From Methanobacterium sp. PtaU1.Bin097 (GTDB taxonomy: Archaea > Methanobacteriota > Methanobacteria > Methanobacteriales > Methanobacteriaceae), in assembly GCA_002067325.1 (NCBI GenBank), contig MVQY01000145.1, positions 1 through 11,811 of the forward strand: a DNA stretch of 11,811 nt, read 5' to 3'. The translations under genes and the position numbers were made by a program. Each line of letters starts with the position of its first letter. Positions within the stretch are counted from its first letter, which is position 1. Below are positions 1 to 6,685 of this stretch, piece after piece. The notes beneath the pieces were generated by a model. It was not told where the DNA came from. It ran no database searches and was given only the letters and a program-made list of their open reading frames with translations.

Positions 1-131
1 GTAGTTTAAAAATATCTAAATATAGAAAATAATTGTTATAACCCAATATAAAAACCTTCTTATTAATTTAAGACTCTTAAATAATATTTAGAATAAAATT
101 TATTTGCAATGAATCCGGAATGTAGCCCAAA

Positions 132-164
132 TGTTAATTTATAAGTTCAGTTTAAATAGTAACA
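132..164 (+). promoter_or_regulatory. Candidate autoregulatory operator upstream of the first TetR gene
   Basis: Just upstream of the regulator start, TGTTAA (132-137) and GTAACA (159-164) resemble the half-sites of the array at 902-952 (TGTTAT and ATAACA) with one mismatch each. They lie 27 bp apart, which is three times the 9-bp half-site step of that array. The in-register positions between them, ATAAGT (141-146) and GTTTAA (150-155), are weaker matches. They form part of a longer inverted repeat, AAATGTTA (129-136) with TAACATTT (160-167). A TATA-like AATTTATAAG lies inside the element. The sequence is AT-rich, so part of this match could be chance; autoregulation is inferred. Confidence 0.4.
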
Positions 165-179
165 TTTAATGGTGATTTG

Positions 180-827
180 ATGTCAACCACGGCCCGGAGA
201 GAACGAGAAAAACAGCAGAGGAGAGAATCCATAGTTGATGCTGCTGAGAAACTGTTTTTCTCTAAAGGTTATGATGATGTTTCCATGGGTGATATTGCCC
301 AGGAGGTTGAATTAAACAGAGCCACCATCTATCTTTATTTTGAAAATAAAGAGGCTTTATGCTTCGCAGTTATACTGCGAGGGGTCGTTTTATTAAATGA
401 GATGATAAAAAATAAAGTTAAAAACACGACTTATACTAAGAAGATAACTGCTTTTGGAATTAATTATTACCAATTTTTTAATCTACATCCCCAGTACGCC
501 CAGGTTTATAACATGTTCCAATCAGGAAGATTTAATACATCTGCATTAAGGCGTCCAGCCTGGGACGATGTGATGGAAATCATCAGATTGCAGAAGGAAA
601 TATTTGACACACTACATTCAGCCATTAAAACATTGAAGGGAAGTGGAAAAGTTTCCCCTGATGTTGATCCTTTTTATGCGACTATTTTGATAATTACTAC
701 CCTGGAAAGTTTAATTATCCCTTCCCCTGTTTTAAAAAAGGAGATGGAACATATTAAAATCAGTAAATATCAGGATTTCAGGAGTAATTACGTTAACTTT
801 ATCAACGGGCTGCTTAAGAAGGATTAA
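180..827 (+). CDS. TetR/AcrR-family transcriptional regulator
   Basis: A 215-residue one-component DNA-binding regulator of the TetR family. The N-terminal HTH domain (about residues 13-60) shows the typical AAEKLFFSKGY, then VSMGDIAQEVELNRATIYLYF and the NKEAL turn; the recognition helix is near NRATIYLYF. The rest is the variable, helical ligand-binding and dimerisation domain, for which no ligand can be named. The start is taken as ATG 180, preceded by GGTGA; a TTG three bases earlier is in frame but less likely. The N-terminus aligns without gaps to the second TetR protein at 11054-11719 over at least 60 residues. The next gene downstream is the methyltransferase, behind a three-copy operator array that this protein probably binds. 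Whether it represses or activates is not visible from sequence. Confidence 0.92.
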   Translation: MSTTARREREKQQRRESIVDAAEKLFFSKGYDDVSMGDIAQEVELNRATIYLYFENKEALCFAVILRGVVLLNEMIKNKVKNTTYTKKITAFGINYYQFFNLHPQYAQVYNMFQSGRFNTSALRRPAWDDVMEIIRLQKEIFDTLHSAIKTLKGSGKVSPDVDPFYATILIITTLESLIIPSPVLKKEMEHIKISKYQDFRSNYVNFINGLLKKD

Positions 828-857
828 AGTTTCGAAATTTACTTTAATATTTTTTTT
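823..857 (+). terminator. Stem-loop with T-run after the TetR gene
   Basis: ATTAAAGT (823-830), which overlaps the stop codon, pairs perfectly with ACTTTAAT (841-848) around a 10-base loop and is followed by eight T residues (850-857). The T-run alone could serve as an archaeal terminator; with the 8-bp stem it looks like a classical intrinsic terminator. It separates the regulator from the methyltransferase operon, which has its own promoter. Confidence 0.6.
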
Positions 858-888
858 ATTACTTTTAAAATTCAGACTAGACCAAAAA

Positions 889-952
889 TTTTAAATATGA
901 AATAACACAGTGTTATTAAATAACAGAATGTTATAAAATAACAATGTGTTGA
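889..952 (+). promoter_or_regulatory. TATA-like element plus three-copy operator array in front of the methyltransferase operon
   Basis: Three 15-bp palindromes of the form ATAACA-N3-TGTTAT start at 902, 920 and 938, an exact 18-bp period. Copies one and two are perfect; copy three has TGTTGA as its right half (34 of 36 half-site bases match). Because the 3-bp gaps between copies equal the gaps within copies, the half-sites alternate every 9 bp. A TATA-like TTTTAAATAT (889-898) ends 3 bp before the array, so a start about 25 bp downstream would fall inside it, as expected for repression. A second AT-rich stretch (953-962) just after the array could instead be the TATA box. The adjacent TetR protein is the likely binder. 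The array at 10807-10857 has the same layout. Confidence 0.88.
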
Positions 953-1015
953 TAAAATATTTGCATCGTAATAGATTAGCAAGTTGAATGTAAACTGAGA
1001 AAAGGAGCTAAATAA

Positions 1016-1894
1016 ATGTCAAAAGATTATATAAGGGGACCTAGCGTGATGGCTGAGTTAGCAGCATCACACAGGGCAGAAGAATCGACTAAGCCTGCGG
1101 GTGAAAGAATTTGTTATGACCAGTATGCTATTCATTTCCTTAGTCCGGAGGCTTTAGAAATATTAAAAGATCCAGTTAAGTTAAAAGCATTTATAGAACA
1201 AGTAGGGCCTCTTGCTCAAGGAATTGGTAATTCAATGCGAGCTAGAGCCAGGTACTTCGACGATTTTGTAAAGAAATCGGTTAATGAAGGACTTGAACAA
1301 CTGGTAATACTCGGTGCAGGATACGATACTCGTGCTTATAGAATCGAAGGACTCGAAGATGTTAAGGTATTTGAAGTGGATCATCCAGATACACAGCACT
1401 TCAAAATCCAAAAAATCAAAGAAATATTTGATTTGACACAGGATAACGTTGTATATGTACCGGTTGATTTTGAAACCCAAACTCTTAACCAGGATCTATT
1501 TGAGGGATATGACCATTTAAAAAAGACTCTTTTTGTAATGGAAGGGCTTATTTATTACCTAACGCCGAAATCCGTTGATCAAATCCTTTCATTTATTGCA
1601 GGAAATTCAAGTAATGGGGGTATCATTCTTTTCGATTATTTCCACCAGTGTGTAATTGATGAAACCTGTGAAGCAGGGAAACTTTTTAGATACTATGCAG
1701 AACCTGTAGGAGAAACTCTTAAGTTTGGTCTTAAGGAAGAAGCCGTTGAAAAATTTCTTTTAGAACGTGGGTTTTCGAATATTGAAAATGTAACTAGTGA
1801 GGACTATAAAAAGGCATATTTCCAGGGAATAAACGAAAAGAGAGAGGTTTGCAGCCAGGTGTATTTTGTTCATGCAGTGGTTAATAATGAATGA
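1016..1894 (+). CDS. Class I SAM-dependent methyltransferase, LCM/TIGR00027-like
   Basis: A 292-residue methyltransferase with the Rossmann-type SAM-binding fold of the leucine carboxyl methyltransferase (LCM)/TIGR00027 group. Motif I reads VILGAGYDTRAYR (97-109), followed by the acidic FEVDHP (119-124), VPVDFE (148-153) and EGLIYYL (176-182), all typical of that group. These enzymes are generally soluble O-methyltransferases; the substrate here is unknown. The start is well supported by AAAGGAG at 1001-1007. It is the first gene after the operator array and runs in the same direction as the Fe-S flavoprotein and MtrA-like genes, so the three probably form one TetR-controlled unit. A palindromic gap of 98 bp before the next gene could give some uncoupling. 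Assignment to the fold is firm; the acceptor is not known. Confidence 0.9.
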   Translation: MSKDYIRGPSVMAELAASHRAEESTKPAGERICYDQYAIHFLSPEALEILKDPVKLKAFIEQVGPLAQGIGNSMRARARYFDDFVKKSVNEGLEQLVILGAGYDTRAYRIEGLEDVKVFEVDHPDTQHFKIQKIKEIFDLTQDNVVYVPVDFETQTLNQDLFEGYDHLKKTLFVMEGLIYYLTPKSVDQILSFIAGNSSNGGIILFDYFHQCVIDETCEAGKLFRYYAEPVGETLKFGLKEEAVEKFLLERGFSNIENVTSEDYKKAYFQGINEKREVCSQVYFVHAVVNNE

Positions 1895-1900
1895 CAATTT

Positions 1901-1929
1901 AATGATTTGAAATCATTTCATTTTAAATG
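1901..1929 (+). promoter_or_regulatory. Two adjacent palindromes between methyltransferase and flavoprotein genes
   Basis: AATGATTT-G-AAATCATT (1901-1917) is a perfect 17-bp palindrome, and CATTT-T-AAATG (1919-1929) follows at once. They do not match the wTAACw half-sites of the operator arrays. The loops are too tight for a stable RNA hairpin, so a protein-binding site for an internal promoter or an mRNA processing point are both possible. No long T-run follows. Confidence 0.35.
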
Positions 1930-1992
1930 GTGATCTGGATGTCTAAAATGAGATAGGAGATATTAAAAAAATGATTAGGGGAGGATTAAATA

Positions 1993-2709
1993 ATGAAAAA
2001 AGCATTGGGAATTAGTGGTAGTCCTGTTAAGGACAGTAATACAGATATATTAGTGGAAACTATATTGGAAGCTATTAGCGCAGATCAGGAGTTTATTAAA
2101 CTTTCAAACCTGGAAGTAGGTCCTTGCAGAGCCTGTAAGAAGTGTGTTTACACCAATCAATGTGTTCTGGATGATGACTTTAAATGGCTCTCCCAGATGG
2201 TTTTAGATGCGGATGCCCTGGTTATTGGTACTCCTATTATGTACGCCAGTGCCAGTGGATTTACCAAAGCTTTTGTGGAAAGATTATGGTCTTTAAGACA
2301 TGTTAAACTACTTACACAGGGTAAAATAGGAGCAACTGCTGTTGTAGGATGGGCCCCCACAGAAGATGTTAGTGAATGGCTGAAGTTTATCATGATAGGT
2401 GCTGGTATTGAATTGGTTGGAAACGTAGTTGGACATGGAAGTCCAGGATGTTTTACCTGTGGTCCCGGTGAAACATGCAGCTATTCTGTATGGAACAGTG
2501 GCAAAAAAATCGAAAAAATGAGTGGTTTGAAATTAGGAATGGAAAAAATCTATCAAGGCCACCTTGAAGAATTGCCCGACAACGATCCCTTGACAAATCC
2601 ATCATACAAGATACTAAAATGTATATCGGTTAAAGATCAGCCGGAAACTATGGAAAAAGCAGTAAATATTGGGAAAGCCATAGGCGCCAAACTTGAAACT
2701 TTAGGATAA
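1993..2709 (+). CDS. Iron-sulfur flavoprotein, NADPH-dependent FMN reductase family (Isf-like)
   Basis: A 238-residue flavodoxin-like protein. The N-terminal GISGSP near residue 10 is the phosphate-binding loop for FMN. It is followed by the compact motif C-x2-C-x2-C-x5-C (CRACKKCVYTNQC), the 4Fe-4S ligand set known from Methanosarcina iron-sulfur flavoprotein. GTPIMYASASG is the second flavin-contacting segment. Family members pass electrons between ferredoxin or other low-potential donors and partner proteins. An extra Cys cluster, GCFTCGPGETC, lies in the second half, and the protein is longer than the classical Isf of about 190 residues. The start follows a strong GGGGAGGA. The mtrA-like gene begins 26 bp downstream, suggesting that this protein serves the corrinoid protein as electron donor (inference). 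Confidence 0.88.
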   Translation: MKKALGISGSPVKDSNTDILVETILEAISADQEFIKLSNLEVGPCRACKKCVYTNQCVLDDDFKWLSQMVLDADALVIGTPIMYASASGFTKAFVERLWSLRHVKLLTQGKIGATAVVGWAPTEDVSEWLKFIMIGAGIELVGNVVGHGSPGCFTCGPGETCSYSVWNSGKKIEKMSGLKLGMEKIYQGHLEELPDNDPLTNPSYKILKCISVKDQPETMEKAVNIGKAIGAKLETLG

Positions 2710-2735
2710 TTGAATTCAGTGATAAGGATGAGAAC

Positions 2736-3254
2736 ATGGTAAATAAAAAGAAACCGGCAGAAAAGTGGCCAGTACTATCTGGTGATTATGCATTAGGAGA
2801 TCCAGAAAGTGCAGTGGCAGTGATTACTCTGGGCTCGCATATGGATGATGTGCCTGTTAAGGCAGGATCAGCGATATCAGGTTCGTTACACACTGAAAAC
2901 CTAGGCATTGAGAAGGTTGTTACCAAAATTGTTTCCAATCTTAACATAAGATTTCTGGTGGTTTGTGGTGCTGAAGTCCAAGGACACAACACTGGTAACA
3001 GCATAAAGGCTTTACGTGAGAATGGTGTAGATCCAACAGATGAAATGAGAGTGATTGGTGCAGAAGGGGCCGTAACTTATCTTGAAAATGTGACAGAAGA
3101 AGGGGTCAGAAGATTCCAGGATCAGGTGGAAATAGTGGATCTGATGGATGTTGAGGATCCTGACGTTATACAATCAAAAATTGAGGAATGTTTAATCAGT
3201 GATACAGGCTTACGAAGAAGAAAAGTGATACAGGCTTACGAAGAAGAAAAGTGA
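2736..3254 (+). CDS. Soluble MtrA-like corrinoid protein, C-terminus altered by a tandem repeat
   Basis: A homologue of MtrA, the corrinoid-binding subunit of tetrahydromethanopterin S-methyltransferase. The opening KKPAEKWPV.SGDY, the SGSLHTENLGIEK block and VCGAEVQGHNTG are hallmarks of the family. His84 in GHNTG falls exactly at the position of the known cobalt-ligand His84 of Methanothermobacter MtrA. The 172 residues cover the cytoplasmic cobamide domain only; the C-terminal membrane anchor of true MtrA is absent, and no other mtr subunits are near, so this is a soluble paralogue. The last residues come from a 26-bp triplication: the frame runs through two units and stops in the third. 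With two units it would continue in frame to 3349. It follows the flavoprotein gene closely (GGATG ribosome binding site). Confidence 0.9.
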   Translation: MVNKKKPAEKWPVLSGDYALGDPESAVAVITLGSHMDDVPVKAGSAISGSLHTENLGIEKVVTKIVSNLNIRFLVVCGAEVQGHNTGNSIKALRENGVDPTDEMRVIGAEGAVTYLENVTEEGVRRFQDQVEIVDLMDVEDPDVIQSKIEECLISDTGLRRRKVIQAYEEEK

Positions 3255-3276
3255 TACAGGCTTACGAAGAAGAAAC
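3199..3276 (+). repeat. 26-bp tandem triplication inside the mtrA-like gene
   Basis: Units span 3199-3224, 3225-3250 and 3251-3276. Units one and two are identical and unit three differs only in its last base. As 26 is not a multiple of three, copy number sets the frame. The present three copies give a stop just after YEEEK. Two copies would read through YEEETVIIPLREK and end at 3349, matching the EEETVVIKLPEKK tail of the paralogue at 10235-10783. One copy would give a different short tail ending NSDYPIKG...WAT. This could be a recent slippage mutation, a phase-variable tail, or a sequencing or assembly error. Confidence 0.93.
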
Positions 3277-3349
3277 AGTGATTATCCCATTAAGGGAAAA
3301 AGAGACTCTGATTGGGCAACCTGAAATACATAAATACCAAAAGGATTGA
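3255..3349 (+). other. Out-of-frame former C-terminal tail of the mtrA-like gene
   Basis: After the stop at 3254, the next stretch still encodes, in another frame, a tail beginning YEEETVIIPLREK and ending HKYQKD before a TGA at 3347-3349. The start of this tail matches the paralogue on the right side of the window. It has no membrane helix. It was probably coding until the third repeat unit arose. The following 84 bases up to 3433 hold only an AT-rich leader for the next gene. Confidence 0.7.
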
Positions 3350-3433
3350 TTATGATCGATCAATACTGAATTTCATTGCATAAAAATTGACGGGTAAAAT
3401 CAAAATTTATTAAGTAAAAAATGGGTGTAAATA

Positions 3434-4075
3434 TTGAAAAAAAATGATGAGTATGAGGTTTTAGAAAAAACAGCCCTGAAATTGGGATGTGAAGAAGCTA
3501 AAATCATCCCTGCAGACCAGATAGTGGTTGAAGACAGGGTCCGCCTCCGGTGTATGATTGGCTGCCCCACATATGGGAAGAATTTGAGATGTCCTCCGTA
3601 TACACCCAGCGTGGATAGTTTCCGTAAGATTTTAAATGACTACAGTGTAGCCATGGTCATGAGGATTAAACCACCAGAGATATCAGAGATATTGCAGGAG
3701 AAATACAATTGTAAAAATGATGAGGAGGATAGATTTTGGGATAGATACAAAGACCCTGATATGGCAGCGTCCGCTACATGGTCTGATTTCTCCGAGATTT
3801 ACAAATCCATGTTGATGGTTCTTTTGGAGGTTGAAAGGTCAGCCTTTAAACAGGGATATCCGTTAGCTACCGTTTTTTTCGGTGGGAGATGTATGCTCTG
3901 TGAGGAATGCAACGTGGAAGAAGGTGTTTGTCTAAATCCTGTGATGTCGCGTTTTGCATCCGAGGCTATGGGTATAAACCTCTCAAAAACAGCAGAAAAT
4001 GTAGGGATGCAGTTGCAGTTTAATAGCGAAGATCCCTCCCAAATAACACTGATGGCTATATTGCTGATAGATTGA
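3434..4075 (+). CDS. DUF2284 predicted metal-binding protein
   Basis: A 213-residue Cys-rich protein matching the DUF2284 family. It has C40-x3-C44-P-x-YG-x4-C53-PPYTP near the N-terminus and C153-x2-C156-x2-C159-x6-C166 near the C-terminus (GGRCMLCEEC...C). The second set looks like a ferredoxin-type Fe-S binding motif. The family is common in methanogens and anaerobic bacteria and has no firmly assigned reaction. The start is TTG 3434, six bases after GGGTG; no in-frame ATG lies nearby. It has its own AT-rich leader and is followed after 51 bp by the MoxR ATPase, so it may be the substrate or partner of that maturation pair (inference). It could also belong functionally with the corrinoid operon upstream. 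Confidence 0.82.
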   Translation: MKKNDEYEVLEKTALKLGCEEAKIIPADQIVVEDRVRLRCMIGCPTYGKNLRCPPYTPSVDSFRKILNDYSVAMVMRIKPPEISEILQEKYNCKNDEEDRFWDRYKDPDMAASATWSDFSEIYKSMLMVLLEVERSAFKQGYPLATVFFGGRCMLCEECNVEEGVCLNPVMSRFASEAMGINLSKTAENVGMQLQFNSEDPSQITLMAILLID

Positions 4076-4126
4076 TTTAACAGAGGGTCAATATATCTAC
4101 TTGAATAAAAAAAGATTGGTGACTTA

Positions 4127-4981
4127 ATGTCCAAAAACACTTTAAATACGAGTTATGTGGAAGACGTTTTAACCAAAAACAATTACATTCCAGAAGAAAA
4201 TATCGTTACTGTGACTTTCCTAGCTTTATCATTGAAAAAACCGATATTAATCGAAGGTCCCCCTGGAACCGGGAAAACTGAGTTATCTAAAGCTATTTCC
4301 CAGGCTTTTAACCGTGATTTTTTCAGGATCCAGTGCTATGAGGGCATCACCTTCGAGCAAATAGTGGGGGAATGGAACTACCAGAAACAGCTTCTGAGCC
4401 TGGAGATGTCCAAGAAAAAGGAAACAGAGGCAGATGATGTATTCCTGGAGGAATTTTTCATAAAAAGACCCCTATTATCTTCTTTCATAAATGAAAAGGA
4501 TTCAGTGATCCTAATCGATGAAATCGACAAAGCTGATGAGGAAGTAGAAAGTTTCCTGCTTCAAGCCCTCGGGGAGAAGCAGATAACAGTTAATGATCTG
4601 GGGACGTTCGATCTTAAAAATGATCTACTGGTCATCATGACCTCCAATTCCCAGAGACAGCTCTTAGACGAGACCAAAGACCGTTGTCTGTATCTTTACA
4701 TCGACTACCCCACCTTTGAGAGGGAAGTGGCGATAGTTAAATCACACTCCCCAGAAGCTCCTCCATCACTGATAGAAAACGTGGTGAAGGTTATACAGAA
4801 AATTAGGAAGCTCAATTTAATTAAAACACCTTCTATCCGGGCCAGTGTAGATTGGGTGAGTAGCCTGATGATATTCGGCCAAAACAAATTAGATGAGGAA
4901 TCCTTAAGAAAGACCATCAACGTGGTGGTTAAAAATGAAGAGGATAAAAACAAGGTCTTAAAGAATATTAAACTCGATTAA
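4127..4981 (+). CDS. MoxR-family AAA+ ATPase (CoxD-like)
   Basis: A 284-residue single AAA+ domain. Walker A is GPPGTGKT (44-51), Walker B is VILIDEID (127-134), sensor 1 is in MTSNSQ (Asn174), and DRCLYLYIDYP carries the likely arginine finger (Arg186). This set is typical of MoxR ATPases, cytoplasmic chaperone-like machines that act with VWA-domain partners to insert metals or mature enzyme complexes; CoxD of CO dehydrogenase is the best known example. The start follows GGTGA with a short 4-base spacer. The VWA gene begins 48 bp downstream, the standard MoxR-VWA arrangement. The target enzyme is not evident; the DUF2284 protein or one encoded elsewhere are candidates. Confidence 0.93.
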   Translation: MSKNTLNTSYVEDVLTKNNYIPEENIVTVTFLALSLKKPILIEGPPGTGKTELSKAISQAFNRDFFRIQCYEGITFEQIVGEWNYQKQLLSLEMSKKKETEADDVFLEEFFIKRPLLSSFINEKDSVILIDEIDKADEEVESFLLQALGEKQITVNDLGTFDLKNDLLVIMTSNSQRQLLDETKDRCLYLYIDYPTFEREVAIVKSHSPEAPPSLIENVVKVIQKIRKLNLIKTPSIRASVDWVSSLMIFGQNKLDEESLRKTINVVVKNEEDKNKVLKNIKLD

Positions 4982-5029
4982 ACCAGAAAACTCGATTGAA
5001 GATTAATTCTTTCTTTAGAATGTGGAACT

Positions 5030-6169
5030 ATGGATGAAATAGTCAGATTCTCCGGAGTGTTAAGGGAGAATGGAATCCTGGCAAGCATCAGGAGTACACA
5101 AACCGCCTGTGATGCAGCTTCCCTGGTTAAGGGACAGGGTGTTGATTTAAGGGAAACCCTAGCCTGTATCTACCTTAAAGACCAGAGGCAGAGAAAAAAG
5201 TTCGATGAATGCTACGACGTATTCTTTGAAAATAAGGGGAAAATGGCAGATAAACCTGCCTCTAACCTGGAAGATAAGGATAAATTCATAAGAAAATTGA
5301 ACATCTCCGTCACCAAACAGAACAAAGCTTCTTTCAATTACAACGACAACTTCCAGTACAAGATGGACTACATAAAAAACACGTTGAACGATGCAGACGA
5401 CAACGCAGACCATGAAGGTAACTCAGAACTCATCACGAGCAACATCCACACCTTAAATACTCTGCAGCCCGAATTGATCGATTTATGCCAGAAGCTCGGA
5501 CGAAAAATCGCCACCAGAAGGGCGCGAAGGTATAAACAATCAAAGAAACAGAAGCCAGATATCAGAAGGACCATAAGGAAAAATATGAAACACGGCGGAA
5601 GTCTTCTGGAACTGGTTAAAAGTAAACCAAAGATAAAAAAGCAGAACCATTTCTTCCTGAGTGATGTGAGTGTGTCCTGTGACTGGATCAGCATCTGGTT
5701 CTTCTGCATGATCTACGCCGCCCAGAACTCCTTCAACCGGGCCAGGGCCTTTGAATTCGACAACAAAACCGCGGAAATATCCACAGCACTACAAGAACTA
5801 AACATCGTGGATGCGTTTATTAAGGTTTTAAACATCCGTAGAATGAATTCCATGATTCAGGGAAAATCAAACATGTACACTGCTTTTCAGAGTTTCCTGA
5901 ACCAGGCCAATATAAACCATAAATCATATGTCCTGATTTTAAGTGATTGTCGTGACTGGGCCGGGCCTAAATATGAAAGAGAACCATTAAGTGCAGATTT
6001 TATTGGCAATATGTCTAGAAAAGCTAAAAGAGTACTGATTTTGAACCCGGAACCAAAAATAAAATGGAATGCAGCCGACAGCTGCGTCTCCTACTATGAA
6101 GATGCCGGTGCAGAAGCCTTCGAGGTGAGCAATTTAGAGCAGCTGGCTGATTTAATCAGTGAAATATAA
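5030..6169 (+). CDS. VWA-domain protein, CoxE-like
   Basis: A 379-residue partner of the MoxR ATPase. The N-terminal helical part (about 1-70) begins FSGVLRENGILAS as in CoxE proteins. A charged, low-complexity linker follows (about 70-180), then the conserved RRTIRKNMKHGG stretch (179-190). The VWA domain begins near 205: D212-V-S214-V-S216 is the MIDAS DxSxS motif, GKSNMYTAF (278-286) stands where the usual threonine loop lies (Ser in place of Thr), and SDCRDW (305-310) holds the third metal-site aspartate. The protein is predicted to be soluble. GC content is locally higher (one sampled 60-base row, 5701-5760, is about 55%) than in the block that follows. No clear terminator is seen after it. 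Confidence 0.88.
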   Translation: MDEIVRFSGVLRENGILASIRSTQTACDAASLVKGQGVDLRETLACIYLKDQRQRKKFDECYDVFFENKGKMADKPASNLEDKDKFIRKLNISVTKQNKASFNYNDNFQYKMDYIKNTLNDADDNADHEGNSELITSNIHTLNTLQPELIDLCQKLGRKIATRRARRYKQSKKQKPDIRRTIRKNMKHGGSLLELVKSKPKIKKQNHFFLSDVSVSCDWISIWFFCMIYAAQNSFNRARAFEFDNKTAEISTALQELNIVDAFIKVLNIRRMNSMIQGKSNMYTAFQSFLNQANINHKSYVLILSDCRDWAGPKYEREPLSADFIGNMSRKAKRVLILNPEPKIKWNAADSCVSYYEDAGAEAFEVSNLEQLADLISEI

Positions 6170-6426
6170 TTTATGAAAAACATCAGTTCATTTTATAGCC
6201 ATTTGTAGTTCTCTACTTATCTTAGGTTTTTAGAATTTTCGGTTATTTTCCGGACAAATCTTTTATGAAGCAATAAAATATCTTCTTTTGTTTTTGGGGG
6301 GAATAAATTTGATGACCCAATTTGACCCTATCTAGCATGAAACCTTTCTTTAAGAATTGATAAGTTTCTGAAAGTGAGAGAAAAAAGTTTAGCATTAGCA
6401 GAAGGTGTATTCTAAAATCTCTTTTT
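6170..6426. other. Intergenic stretch without a recognisable gene
   Basis: No open reading frame of useful length was found. A G-run (GGGGGGA near 6296-6302) precedes an ATG at 6312, but this frame stops after seven codons, so it could be the stump of a lost gene. The segment joins a higher-GC block to the AT-rich block on its right and leads into the hicB relic. Confidence 0.4.
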
Positions 6427-6596
6427 GCTGGTATTTTTCTAAGTTCTTTTAAGCATTCTATTACAATTTAATAGTCTATATACAATTTAACAATTCCTTT
6501 GCCATTTCTATTGCTTTTCTAAGAATCTTCATTAGTAATACAACGATGGGTGAGGATTATAACGGTATGTCCTTCTGCTAATTTTCTAAGTAATTA
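6427..6596 (-). pseudogene. Decayed hicB-like antitoxin gene
   Basis: On the minus strand this stretch is a broken copy of the intact HicB-like gene at 9413-9619. Reading from the right, LLRK.xEGxTVII.T..C.T..DS appears in one frame, then a stop, then KAIEMAKE in another frame (intact copy: EAIEMAREAIELYIDSL), then YID, a small duplication around AAATTGTA, and finally ECLKELRKIPA, which parallels the end of the HicB domain. At DNA level the segment around TTGCCATTTCTATTGCTT is identical to the intact copy. Several stops and frameshifts rule out a functional product. It lies next to the start of the AT-rich block. Confidence 0.82.
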
Positions 6597-6685
6597 CAAT
6601 ATGTTTAAGCATCCATACACCATTTTTATTTGAGTAGTCATATTCTTAAGTAAGTTTGTTGATAACAGTTATTCGTTTTATAATG

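Noticed and set aside
902..952. CRISPR-like array because of regular repeats
   Set aside because: Units are 15 bp with only 3-bp gaps and no spacers; palindromic operators explain them.
1232..1480. 82-codon minus-strand open frame inside the methyltransferase gene
   Set aside because: It is antisense to conserved SAM motifs and has no support of its own.
3345..3364. ATTGAT / ATCAAT inverted repeat after the mtrA-like gene
   Set aside because: Six-base arms in AT-rich DNA without a T-run are weak evidence for a terminator or operator.
6312..6335. Seven-codon frame after a strong G-run
   Set aside because: Too short to support as a gene; it may be a stump of a lost gene or chance.
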